Below, piece by piece: positions 46,341 to 56,574 of a stretch of 57,387 nt of DNA (its first letter is position 1; every line of letters starts with the position of its first letter). This DNA comes from Gymnopilus junonius (lineage: Eukaryota > Basidiomycota > Agaricomycetes > Agaricales > Galerinaceae). The translations under genes and the position numbers were made by a program. The notes under the pieces were generated by a model that searched no databases, was not told the DNA's origin, and saw nothing but the letters and a program-made list of their open reading frames with translations. The stretch is taken from the NCBI GenBank assembly GCA_015501075.1, contig JADNYJ010000224.1, forward strand, positions 1 to 57,387. The letters are read 5' to 3'.

Positions 46341-47822
46341 TTACTGTAAAATCACTGCCCCCCAAATAAATTCAAGATCGTGTTTGAGATTAAGCCCAGA
46401 TTCCTGTAGTTGTAAGAGACGCATTGTTTCCGAGTCGCAATTTGGTGATTTTCCGTTTTTATCTATTAACAGAACACCCATTCGTTCGATCTCCACTTCA
46501 AACTCGTTCGATCTTCCTGAACGCTCCCACCTGGCCTCGACCATATCTGAAAAAATCGTCGTGTCGGTATTGGCCAACGCGCCATAATCAAGTTTTATCT
46601 TCTTCAGCTTCGGACAGATCACGAACTCGCGCTTCGCTCCATCCCATTCCGTCATGGCGGTGGTCAACACTTCTCGCACATAATTGGCATCTCTACGGTC
46701 TCTTTGGGACTTGGACAGGGTGCTGATGTCGAAAGATTCAAGGCACGGTAAGAGTTTCAGACACTCTATCTTCTCGACCTGATGGGATTCTTCAATATCC
46801 ATGTGAAGGTGTTTGAGCTCGCAAGAAGAATTTTGAATGAACGTTTCGAAAGCGTCCACGGAGATCCGGCGGTCCTTTTGCAACTTGAGCGTGGTGAGCT
46901 GCGGTGCTTTGATAAACGGCAAGAGGTCCGTCAGAGGGGGGCACTCCTCCGTTTCCCAACAATCACCACCCATCTGCAACACCTGGAGGAAAGGAAGGCA
47001 GATTGGAGTCGCAGTTGAATCTTCTGCAGGAGCCTCGCCTTCGATCTTCTTGAATATTCCGCTCTGAAGGGATGGAGTGGTGGAAAGGAGAGAAAAAAAT
47101 GCTTCTGTCGATACATTAGTATCGATTTCCAACGTCGTGAGCTGATGGAATGGGAATTGGGATGTTTTTAATCCCAGGACATCGTCTAACACCACCCCTG
47201 CTGCGCCGTTGAGTAAGAGGCTCCGCAGAAATGGTGCAGGAGACCACGATGTCGATAGGATAGGAGGAAAGGGTACGACATTATCCGCGACACGTAAAGA
47301 CAACTTTGTCAACTGAGGTGCGGGTTGGGCTTTCGCCGTAATGTCATCGAATAAGCTCTTATCCAAGAGTTGTAGCCTGTCTAGAATGCCAAGGTCAACT
47401 GTGAGGTCCTTCGCCCGGTGCATCTCTTCCAAGAAGCATTGGATTAGCTTCAGGTCACATTGACTTGGGACCAAAGGCGGCTCGGATTGGAGTTTCATTG
47501 TGAGAGGTACATGGCGCGCATTTCGGAGGACAAGACAGAGGGTATGCAAGTTGAGGCTTGGCTGGTCGGTACCTGGAGAACTACCCTTCTCCTCCTCTGA
47601 GACGATACAGACGTCGACGTCGGTCCACAGTTCAGGGGTATTGCTGGCTATGGTCCTCCAGGAGGAGCATACATGTGTAAGAATGAGAGCGGCCTGGGTT
47701 GGATCAGAGTCTGGGTCAGGTGCTCTGAGTTGGGTAATGAGAATGTCGAAGATGGTCCGCCATATATCGACAGGGACGTTCTCTACCACCCAGTTTGCGG
47801 TCAGAGGAATGTGTTTCTGCAT
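46341..47822 (-). CDS. Single-exon F-box/LRR protein
   Basis: A 493-residue intact ORF without introns, unusual in this window. It has the F-box-like N-terminus of Agaricomycete SCF receptors: NVPVDIWRTIFDILITQL, then ILTHVCSSWRTIASNTPELW at residues 46-66. At least six Leu-rich repeats follow (LTKLSLRVADN, LRSLLLNGAAG, LTTLEIDTNVS, LTTLKLQKDRR, LKHLHMDIEES, KLKKIKLDYG). Start MQKHIPLTANWV at 47822. This group belongs to a different F-box lineage from the FPQEL genes. Predicted substrate receptor; substrate unknown. No frame damage. Confidence 0.83.
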   Translation of the reverse strand: MQKHIPLTANWVVENVPVDIWRTIFDILITQLRAPDPDSDPTQAALILTHVCSSWRTIASNTPELWTDVDVCIVSEEEKGSSPGTDQPSLNLHTLCLVLRNARHVPLTMKLQSEPPLVPSQCDLKLIQCFLEEMHRAKDLTVDLGILDRLQLLDKSLFDDITAKAQPAPQLTKLSLRVADNVVPFPPILSTSWSPAPFLRSLLLNGAAGVVLDDVLGLKTSQFPFHQLTTLEIDTNVSTEAFFSLLSTTPSLQSGIFKKIEGEAPAEDSTATPICLPFLQVLQMGGDCWETEECPPLTDLLPFIKAPQLTTLKLQKDRRISVDAFETFIQNSSCELKHLHMDIEESHQVEKIECLKLLPCLESFDISTLSKSQRDRRDANYVREVLTTAMTEWDGAKREFVICPKLKKIKLDYGALANTDTTIFSDMVEARWERSGRSNEFEVEIERMGVLLIDKNGKSPNCDSETMRLLQLQESGLNLKHDLEFIWGAVILQ

Positions 47823-48807
47823 TCGTTGTGTGTAGATTGAAGATTCAAATTGAGGTCAGAGAAAAGGAGCGAGAAAAAATTTATCACTGATAAATCCGAT
47901 CAGTAGTTCCTTGATAAGTGATCGATCTTTTATCAGGGGGACCATCATTCCTCGGCCAATTACAATTTGAATTTCTTGATCGATGAAAACAGTAAACCAC
48001 TGTGTAAAACCAATAGTCACCACCAACTGGGTCTTCCCAACAGACCGTTCCTACATGTTTATCCTCCTCGCCTTCCAAAACTGACACTTCGAGATTCAAT
48101 CGCTAACCTATCCAAGGCGATGTCGACATCAACTCGTCCAGCATCAGAAAATGCGACAGACCCGTATGTCCTATAGTAAACAGCAATTCTGCCCACAATA
48201 CCCAAAACGGCTTTACAGTAGCGATTTAAAAATTAGCCATGGGGGTAGGTAGATAGTACAGAACAATGATACACATTTATGACGGGATAGGGGAGGGGAA
48301 GCACATAGCGTGGGTGTGGATAGGCAAGGTGGTACTAGCAGGCAAGGAACTATAGAGAGCAGAAGAACAACAGATGACGGTGAGGCAACAAACGAAGCGT
48401 GTAGGTTCGCCGTAAGCTGAAGGTTGAAGTTGTATCAGTAATTGTTTCCGGAAAAAAAAAGACGAGACGAGACGAGACGAGAGAAAGAGACTAACTTGAA
48501 GCGGCGCAGAAGAAGACGCGGTAGAAATGTTCGTCAGCTATGAAGACGAAAGAATCGGGCAAAAAGAAGCAGACGAACAGCTGCCCCAGTGGTCAAAAGC
48601 AGCTTATCTGCACCAAGAAACCATCCAATAGATAAATGCGAACGCCAACACAGCAGAACGAGTTCACAGACCGATGATGGTGAACGCGGGGGTTACATGA
48701 AGAGGGAAGGAGTCGCAGAAAAAAAAAAACAAAGACGAGACGTGTTTGCAATTCCCTCACATAGAGGCGTATGATTGGGATAAGAAGGAAGAAAAAAGAA
48801 ACGAAAC
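47823..48807. other. Intergenic with purine-rich microsatellite
   Basis: Promoter of the 47822 F-box gene and 3' flank of the protease. A (GACGA)4 microsatellite sits at 48461-48480, after an A9 run. No gene seen. Confidence 0.45.
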
Positions 48808-50888
48808 CTAGACCACCACGTCGGCGAGGAATTCTTCAAGGTTGTCGAAATACAACACCGCATCGGGGAACTCCTCCTTGACGAGCATCCAGATCCACTC
48901 AAAGAGAGTGCCAAAGGTGATATCGGACCCATCCTTTCCCTTGGAAATCCCGCCAGTGAGCAAGGCGACAAATTCACCGGTGGCGGAGACGATGAGAGCT
49001 CCAGAGTCGCCTCCTTTGGAGAAGGTATCGGATTCGTTCTCGTGAGAAAGGATGGCCAGCTCGAGCGACTCCACGTTGCCGGTGGGGAAGTACCTGCGGA
49101 GAAAAGACATAAACCCAGTGACCGTGCCGACGGTGGTGTTGGTGGTGAGGCCACGCTTGAGAACGCGACGAACGCGATCGCCTTGGAGGTTCAAGGCGTT
49201 GGGGTTGTTGACCTTCTCGGCGGTGAGCATGCCACTGAGAGTAAACATACCATGGTCGGGGTACTTGAACTCGGATATGACGTCGTCCCGTTCGTACATC
49301 AACTCCTTGAGTTTCCAAGGGGACAACTCTGGACCTGGAAGAGAGACGTACATATCAGACCAGCGGGATTCAATGAAAATAGACTAGCACCGCACCAAGG
49401 CTCAGAACGTTGCCTTTCATGTTCTTGAACTTCTCCTTGTAAAGCTCGATAACGCAGAGGTCGCGGGTATACCGGTGAGGAGCAACACCAGCACCGACGG
49501 GGGGAGCCCAACAGACAAACCCAATGACTCTGTCCTTAGCCTTGCTCCACCTCTGCTTGATTCCGACATAGAACGTCTTGAGACTGTCGATCTTGGTACG
49601 CGTCCTAGTAAGGTCAGCCTCGTGCTCGGCCAGTCGGATCTGCGGCTCTTCAATGTTGGTTCCATTATGCACCCTAGTTCTGAGTGTGTTGATTTTCCTC
49701 TCGCGAGATTTGGCCGCGTCAATATGCGCGCCAATGAGGGCCTCGATGGAGGAAAGGTAGCGTACGAACGTTTGCGTGCCCATCACGAGGACCTCCTTCT
49801 TAGGTACAGATTCTGACGAGGGGACAGAGTCAGAAAAGCTCTTGGATTCTCAAGGGTGGCAAGTAAAAACGTACCGTTGTACCTATATGTCAGGTTGTCC
49901 CCGCTGGGCAAGAAGACGTTGTGACGGGCAGTAATGGCAAAGAGCTTGTTGCCGGCGCGGAAGTAAGGACCAAGAGTTCCCACTATACTAGACTTGCGAC
50001 CTGCAATAGGAAGACTGAGGAGAACAGAGACGTTGTCGATAAGATCCTGAAGAGGGTCACCGTCTTCAACGGGGGGGAAAAGGGCTGGACCGTGACCGGC
50101 CAACGTCTTGTAGACCGACTCACGGTAGGCGATGTCGACATTCTTGACCTGGAGCGAGTCGAGGAAGGCACGGATCTCCTTGGACGACTCATGCGCAACA
50201 GCACCGGTGAGAGTCTCGGGCACGATGCCAATCCAGATGGTAGGGTTGGTGTAGTAACGTTCTCCGTCCTCGACAGGCTTGATGGGTGCGATATCATCGT
50301 AGGTGACGTCTTTCTCTTCCATGGCATCGTCGTCGTCGTCGTCGTCCTCCTCCTCGATCTCCTGGTCGGGCTTCTTGTTGAGCCACGTAAAACGAACAAA
50401 GTCGACAGACGTCACACTAATGTTTTTTTTATCGAGTAACTCCACAACCTTAGAACGAACGTTAGTCAAGAAAATTGTTGCGTTCCGAGAAAGCCACGCA
50501 CCTTGTCCCGAACCCTATCCCACATTCCGTCCTGACCGAACTCATGATCATCTGGAACGGCAACGAGCCTCATAAGGCGCCTGTACGCCTCAGGGCCAGA
50601 AGGTTCCTCGAATATGTCGTCAGAGGTCCTATAAATGAGCTTGGGCCCGCGTCCATTTGGACCTACACCGGCGTAATAGAAATTCGCCTCGATCTTGGGA
50701 ACCTCATAAGGGGTGGATTCAACGGCGGTGGGACTAGAGGCGCTGTCGTCGCTGGACCACAAGCTGTCGTCATCAGAGTCACCGCTCTCATCAGGGGATG
50801 GGGCGGCGAGCGAGCGTGCTCTTGCGGAGCACTGGTGATCGAACTCTGCAGTCTTGACGTAGTCCTCAAGACCGGGAAACATCAACAT
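48808..50888 (-). CDS. Intracellular trypsin-fold (PA clan) serine protease with coiled coil
   Basis: Four exons (50888-50502, 50448-49875, 49812-49396, 49334-48808) join in phase to 634 residues with no break. The catalytic His is in LFAITARHNVFLPS and the catalytic Ser in FSKGGDSGALIVSA; the Asp is not obvious. Between His and Ser lies an inserted helical segment with heptad character (REKINTLRTRV.., HEADLTRTRTKIDSLKTF) that I read as a coiled coil. The N-terminal third has acidic Ser/Asp patches (SPDESGDSDDD, EEEDDDDDDDA). No signal peptide or membrane segment, so it should act in the cytosol or nucleus, unlike most fungal trypsin-fold enzymes. GPELSPWKLKELMYERDD directly after the last splice confirms the exon 4 frame. 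Substrate unknown; it could also be a regulatory sensor in which the protease is an output domain. Confidence 0.75.
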
Positions 50889-51614
50889 TGTCCACTAAGT
50901 AAAGAATACGAGTATATTAATACAGACGAAGAGCAAACAAAATGTAAAAAAGATACAGATGTCAGACTCGCTGTTCGGGTTGCCGGGAACGTTCCCAGAC
51001 ATAGAGTGAGCAAAAGATTTGATAAGCGGGGAAAGGGAGAAAGAGGTTAGGTCGGAATGTCTGAGTTTAAATTAAACCCCCGTACCGCGCGTCTCACACT
51101 ATTTTGGCCGAGGCCTCCAACTTTGGTTACGTGAATTGAATTTCGACCAACCCTAACGTTCGTCCTCCCTCGGTTGCCACTGACAGGCGCGTCGCGCCCT
51201 ACGGTCCTCCATCATACCGTTCACGCGTATGTAACGCATCGTAAGCCTTCTCCCTCATGGAATTCCCTTAGGACCCTGTCACTGAATCACTCGAAAATAT
51301 ACGCAACTTGTCTGCGGCGTGCCATAGATCGACTATAGACCGCGTTCTTTTTGACCCAGGGAAAGCATCTGCCACAGTTCTCAAAAATTTCCCGACTGGC
51401 TCCGTGCAGAAATATATCCAGTCTTCTGCTGAAAATATAAAATACAAGATCAAGAAAGAACCAATAAGTTATACTCGAACCGCCATGGCAGCTGAGAAAA
51501 TAAGAGACACTAAGACGAACAGTACTTCTTACCAGTCCGAAATGAACTCGGTATACAATCCTATCGCGATGAATAACGGAAGGCGAGAAGCAGCCTTGAC
51601 CTACACCATTCCAT
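50889..51614. other. Intergenic
   Basis: Promoter of the protease gene and 3' flank of the RNI-like gene. A plus-strand ORF at 51308-51682 has no support and overlaps the RNI-like 3' end. Confidence 0.4.
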
Positions 51615-53755
51615 TCAACCATCATTCCCAGTCCGCCTCCTGTCTTCCCAGACCTGTAAAGTACAGTACAGAAAACGACTGAATCAGCAAAGCGAGTCAT
51701 CTAAAACATGAAAGAAAAAAGAACACAAGCACACCTCAAAGAACCGTCTCCTATCAACGACTTTAACACTCCTACAGCTCGTCAAGTCTAGATTGACGAG
51801 ATTAGAACAGGCATCGAGAATAGTGAATAATCCGTCTTCTACTTGACAGAAAAATTATCAGCGATCTGTGGAAACAAACAGCGAAATCAAGAAGAAAAGG
51901 GCCTGGAGCGCAAATAAGGCGAAAAGACGAAATGGAAATATTGTACTCACCGTCTATCCTCGTTCCAGCCAAGCCCAACGTTTCCAGTTTACGACAAGTA
52001 GATATGTACACCGCCGCTGAGGAGTCGATCGGGGTGTTATTCAGCAGGAGGATCTCGAGATTTGAGGCTGTAGTATCATCACCATCTCCTTCTTCCATCG
52101 CTTGGTCTGCGGAAGGAGGCATGAGGCCTACTAGGTCGGAAGATTGAAGGTGGACGAGGTTAGAGAGGTTGATGCGCTGGAGATGTGTAAGAATTTGGTT
52201 GATTAAATGTATGGAATAAGGAGTACGAAAAGGACGTACTTTACAAGACCTCCCTATGCGAGTGATGAATCGCGCAAGGGAGGTCATGCCATTCTGATCA
52301 TGCCGCGGTGTCAGTCCAAGCTTCAAGTTGCCTACCAGCGACAGGTCTTCCAATGGAAGTCGACGCGACTTAGTCACATCCCCTCCATCACAGAAGATGC
52401 GTCCTCGTCGTCCATCTCTCCGGAAAGAACTTTGGTTATGGAATCCAGAACAGCGTCGTCCATCGTTAATCCAACACCATTCGCGCTGGCGCTGGCAACC
52501 CTTCCCTCTCGAGCCGGACCCCAGAGCGCCAATGGATAAGATTTTCAACTCATACAGAGCTTGAGGAGCTCCTCAAGTGCCGCGGGTGTGATTGATGTTG
52601 AAGTGAGGTTCAGTTTTTCCAACTTTAGTGAGGGCGCGTTGGCTCGGGTTTGAGGTTGAGGTGAAGAAGACGGAGAGGGAGAAGGAATGGGACGTTCTTG
52701 ACCAAAGTGAATGATAGATCAAGACGCCTGAGCTCGGGGCACAGTGTGGGTAATGACGGCAATGAAGCAAGAGCCGCGTCAGAGAGAGCAAGATGAGCGA
52801 GTTTGAGGGTGTGCAAGTTTGGAAGACAGAAATTTGGCTGATCCTGAAAACGGCTACAAATTTCTGGAATGTAGCATCCGTCTATGAACAAGAGTCATTT
52901 TTCTGAAAGACAAGAAATGACCGACTGCAGACGAACCCAGCTTTGAATCCCCGCCACTTTCAGCACTTCCATGTTCGGGCATGCTGCAAGTAAAGAAGCC
53001 ACCCAGCTGGTGGTGCCGAGGTATAGTTAACATTGACAGTCCTAAGATCGGGCAATGCTCTGCTAAAGCCGCATAGTGAGAGCACTGACGTTCGTGCAAC
53101 CTCTTCAACGGTGATATCAATGGAAGGATGATCAAAAATTGCTATCAGAAATACCTCAGGACTATCTTTCGTAGCTGCTTGGCATTGGCTAGTGCAGTAG
53201 CAAAGACGTTGTCCTTGATGTTTTCGAACCCAGAATTTCTAGTTCCTGGATGCTCTTGTTCAGCGCCGTGATTCGCGAAGCGTGTCCACTTTAACGCCAG
53301 GTAAAGAGGAGCATGGAAGAATAATGCTGGACCCCCTGTAAAAGTACTGCATCCATTGAGTCATTGAAAACATGGGAATCAGCAGCTGGAGGCGTACACA
53401 CCGTGATGATGAAGGCATGCTTCAAATATCCGCCTCGCTCCTTTCTCAAAACCGCAAACAACTTCGGGAATCATCTCATCCGGTAATCTTCGAAGTGTTT
53501 ATCGATTCTTGCATTCCATAGAGCTTCATTATCTCGAAGCTTGATGAAATTCATAGCAAAGGCCCTGTGACATAGCGCAACCAGCGTAGGAACACGGTTT
53601 TGTGCTGGTAAACGTCGAGTCGAGGAAGCAAACGTATTAGGCTCGTCAGCGCCGCGTAAAGCAGAAGCAGAGTCGAGAGTAGCCTTGGGCGCGCCTATGG
53701 ATGTTTTGGAAGAGGAAGCATGAGTACGCCGTTTCTTGGATGGGCGGGACGACAT
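51615..53755 (-). CDS. RNI-like leucine-rich-repeat protein
   Basis: Agaricomycete RNI-like (ribonuclease-inhibitor-type LRR) protein, probably a protein-binding scaffold. ATG at 53755: MSSRPSKKRRTHASSS, a basic N-terminus that could serve as a nuclear signal. Then VPTLVALCHRAFAMNFIKL, LPDEMIPKLFAVLRKERGG and LKHAFIIT. LRR blocks follow: AACPNMEVLKVAGIQSW, LPNLHTLKLAHLALSD, ELRRLDLSFTLVK, LEKLNLTSTSITPAALEELL, NLEILLLNNTPIDSS, KLETLGLAGTRID and NLVNLDLTSCRSVKVVD. The last exon gives VWEDRRRTGNDG with stop 51617-51615. Several frame changes occur in the first 800 bases, at about 53495-53465 and at the CCC run 53002-53004; single-base indels repair them. From about 52850 down the exons read well. 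Confidence 0.7.
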
Positions 53756-54399
53756 GGTTGCGATTCGGCGAATGTTGGATCGGGCCGGAACTCTGGTCCG
53801 GAACTTTCATGTTTGCCTTTATTATATCTAGAACCCGAAGCCAACATGGCCAGTAACCGACGGCGCAACCCCACTGCGCGACATGTCACTTTGCTTTCAT
53901 TGTCTACTCTGCTACCCAAAGTCGCAAGGACGCAGGACGCGTACTTCGCTCACCTCATGCCACCACATAATACTAGAAAATGCTCTCTGTCGACCGATTT
54001 AAAATCACACAATATAGAAGCGTAGAGAAATTATAAAAGAGCTATCTTATGTAAAGAAGAAAGACATCATATCTTGAACTTTTACCACCTGTACTGTTGA
54101 AATCTAAGGACTCTGTTCGATGTAGTCGTCTTCGGGATACCTAGACATGCTCCCAATTGAACTTCTATCCCTCGTATTCCACCTCTCTGTTCTTGAATCA
54201 TTGTCTATCTTTCGGTGCCTCAACCATCGCTGTCGCTTCATGCTGTACAACTGCCCTGTCTATGCCCTCTGCTGAAACATGTACCAAAATTCCTTCTTGT
54301 CTTTTCAAAGACAGGAGCTGCTTGTCTTTTTTCAGCAGAACAAGTCAGGAACGTCCTCTGCACTAGCGCTTGTAGTATTTGTGGGATGTTGGGTCATAC

Positions 54400-54973
54400 C
54401 TATATCTCCCGCAATGCAAGCACTGCTTTCGCTTTTCGATGTTTCGAATCAGACAAGCAATTGGCGACAATCACAAAACCAGAAGTGATTTCTCGGTATG
54501 GGCAGGTGCTTTCGAAAAACGTGTTTGAATCTGTTCCCTTTTTGTTCTCCATTTCGAAAGGAAACCCCGAAATTGACCAAGAACCCAGACCTCGATTATA
54601 GCTTCTTATCAAGAAGTCTGCGAAAGGGTGACACAGGTAATGCCATGGTATAGAGGGACATTTCTCTTCAAGGTCCTCATGGGCGAAATGAAAAAGGATT
54701 AAGTCCAAGCCGCTTTGGAGCAGCTCGAGAGGTGACGACACTCTTCCCTTACTTCAACCGGAACACTGGGCTACGTGAATATGCTATATCGTGCCGCAGT
54801 TGCTCCATTCCGTCCAAGGAGTTAATGCGAAGGTTCAAATGTAGCGACAGTAATTTTTTGCGTATGTTTGGACCTTGGAGATGGAATATTCGGAAGAAGG
54901 ATTTATTGGGCACCTGAAGGACCACAAGGCTGCACAAAATATATGGTAGAATAGACCCTGAGACGGTAATCAA
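54400..54973 (-). CDS. Hypothetical protein, low confidence
   Basis: Two adjacent minus-strand ORFs that look coding: 54973-54749, including LLSLHLNLRINSLDGMEQLR, and 54741-54400, including FADFLIRSYNRGLGSWSIS. A GTAAGG donor lies between them near 54750. The first has Leu-rich character, but no F-box or other domain is identifiable. It could be a remnant of an F-box/LRR gene or a chance ORF pair. Confidence 0.3.
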
Positions 54974-55076
54974 GACCTAAATAAGCTAAAGGATGGAAGC
55001 ATAAAACATAACAAGGCTTGGCAATATAATACTTTCGAATCCTCAGTTACAACCTGGCTCAAAATAGCAGTATAAA

Positions 55077-55805
55077 TCAAGGTGACTCTAAAGATGGAGA
55101 CAATCTGTTATATACTACTTTATTGAAGGGAACAATCCTTTCCATCAGATTTTGAATGACACGGATGTTGCGGTTTAACTTCAATAGGAGAGGCTTAGCG
55201 AGCCCGTGAGTAGCGGTATGACCAAAGACTCTGTAGGAATCGGCGTTCTTGTGCATTACATCAGAAGCATGTTTGCTTGAGATGTCCAAATCGGTATGAG
55301 CATCTATCAGAAAAAGTCAAAATAAATGTTGTGCCTTAAAATGCTAAAACTTACAGCCAGACTTGGTCCCCTCAGTCTTCCCATTTTCACTCTTCAAGGA
55401 ATCAATGTGATTATGTGCATCAGGACCGAAGTAATCTTTCGTCAGTGCAATCGCATGCGATGCTTCATGCAATAACGCTCCAGCCTGAGCCTCGGGTGTC
55501 AACTTATGGAATGCCTCCGTAATCCCCCTCGTGCCGTCCGCGCATTAGAGCTGGTTTTAGCAGCTACACCAGCATACTCTCCTGTATTCGGTGCATTGGT
55601 GCTTCCAATGTCAAATGCACCACCTGCGAGCCTATCCACGGTCTTCTTGATCTCAGCCTTGTTATAATTCGGACCAAAGGCGTTCACGAGGTGGTCATGT
55701 AATTGTGGGTGATCAACTTCATGGTCAAGCATATTTTTCATATTCATGACTTGCTCATGCGCTAAAGTTGGTAACATCGAAATGAGGTGCCGGTCTTGGA
55801 ACTCT
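55077..55805 (-). pseudogene. Aspzincin-like metallopeptidase, 5' end not found
   Basis: Zinc peptidase related to the M35/lysine-specific metalloendopeptidase group. The zinc motif HEASH (HExxH) is visible in GALLHEASHAIALTKDYFG near 55450. It is preceded by NTGEYAGVAAKTSSNA and followed after one intron by YAHTDLDISSKHASDVM and NADSYRVFGHTA, where the third metal ligand would be expected. Stop 55079-55077. One base is missing in the C run (plus strand) at 55524-55528, which separates LVNAFGPNYNKAEI.. from ITEAFHKLTPEAQAG. An acceptor at about 55804 precedes EFQDRHLISMLPTLAHEQ. I find no upstream exon or signal peptide; the adjacent 400 bp are simple AT-rich repeats. It is either 5'-truncated or starts with a distant exon. 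Confidence 0.55.
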
Positions 55806-56069
55806 GAAGAAAGGTGAGACTGTATGGGTGAAACTGTACAATAATTAATCGCAACATTTTTCCGCGCAACCGCAACTTTTAGACTACTTTTCCTGTAAAT
55901 TAAGCTACATTGACCCTAATCCATGAATTTTGCTTGGAGCAAAGATATTCTCGTGCTCAAGCTCAAATTTTCAGGCCAAAGCACAATTGTGAGCTAAGCT
56001 ACCTTTGAGCAGCGCCCTCGGAATTCAGCTCAGCAAATTTAAATTGTGTAGAGCAACATTTAATCACGC
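55806..56069. other. AT-rich low-complexity stretch
   Basis: Upstream of the metallopeptidase; rich in AGCT and TTTAA words. No gene. Confidence 0.4.
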
Positions 56070-56132
56070 AGCTACTTTTAATTGAGGAGCTACTTTTAAT
56101 TGCGCAGCTACTTTTTGAAGAGCTACTTTACA
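56070..56132. repeat. Short tandem repeat, AGCTACTTTTAATTG unit
   Basis: Two perfect 15-bp copies (56070-56084 and 56088-56102) followed by two decayed copies (from 56107 and 56120), spaced 13-19 bp. Origin unknown. Confidence 0.7.
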
Positions 56133-56574
56133 GTTGCCTTCGGAGCGCATTTCCCAAGGGCAGCGGAGCACATTCTCACCCGGTCCAGGATAACCGAGTT
56201 AGCCGGTATGCCGGATAGCCGGCCTTCCAAATTGGGAAGCTGCTGGTCATTCACCTTCAAAGATCATCGATTTAAACATAGAGGGGTCTTTTACTAAGCT
56301 CCAAAACTATGATAATTAAATTCTATACATCAATAGCTTTCGAATGAGACCAATATCTCGATCGTCGGTGCTCTGGTTGTTGAGTAATCGCGTCTTTCGT
56401 ATATGAGCAGAGGCTTGCAGATCCTGTGATCGCAGTCACGTGCTACGCGCGACAGCAATCAATGAACGAAATTGGACATGCGACGCGAATTGTCTCTCTA
56501 ATCTTGCACTTTCTCGTTCTCACTGGGACTATTCTTGACGCACTGGGCCTATTCTTATCTTTCTGGTATCTGAA
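56133..56574. other. Intergenic
   Basis: No supported feature; likely promoter of the terminal gene. Confidence 0.35.

Noticed and set aside
51308..51682. 125-codon plus-strand ORF
   Set aside because: Overlaps the RNI-like 3' exons on the other strand, with no start context, domain or splice extension.
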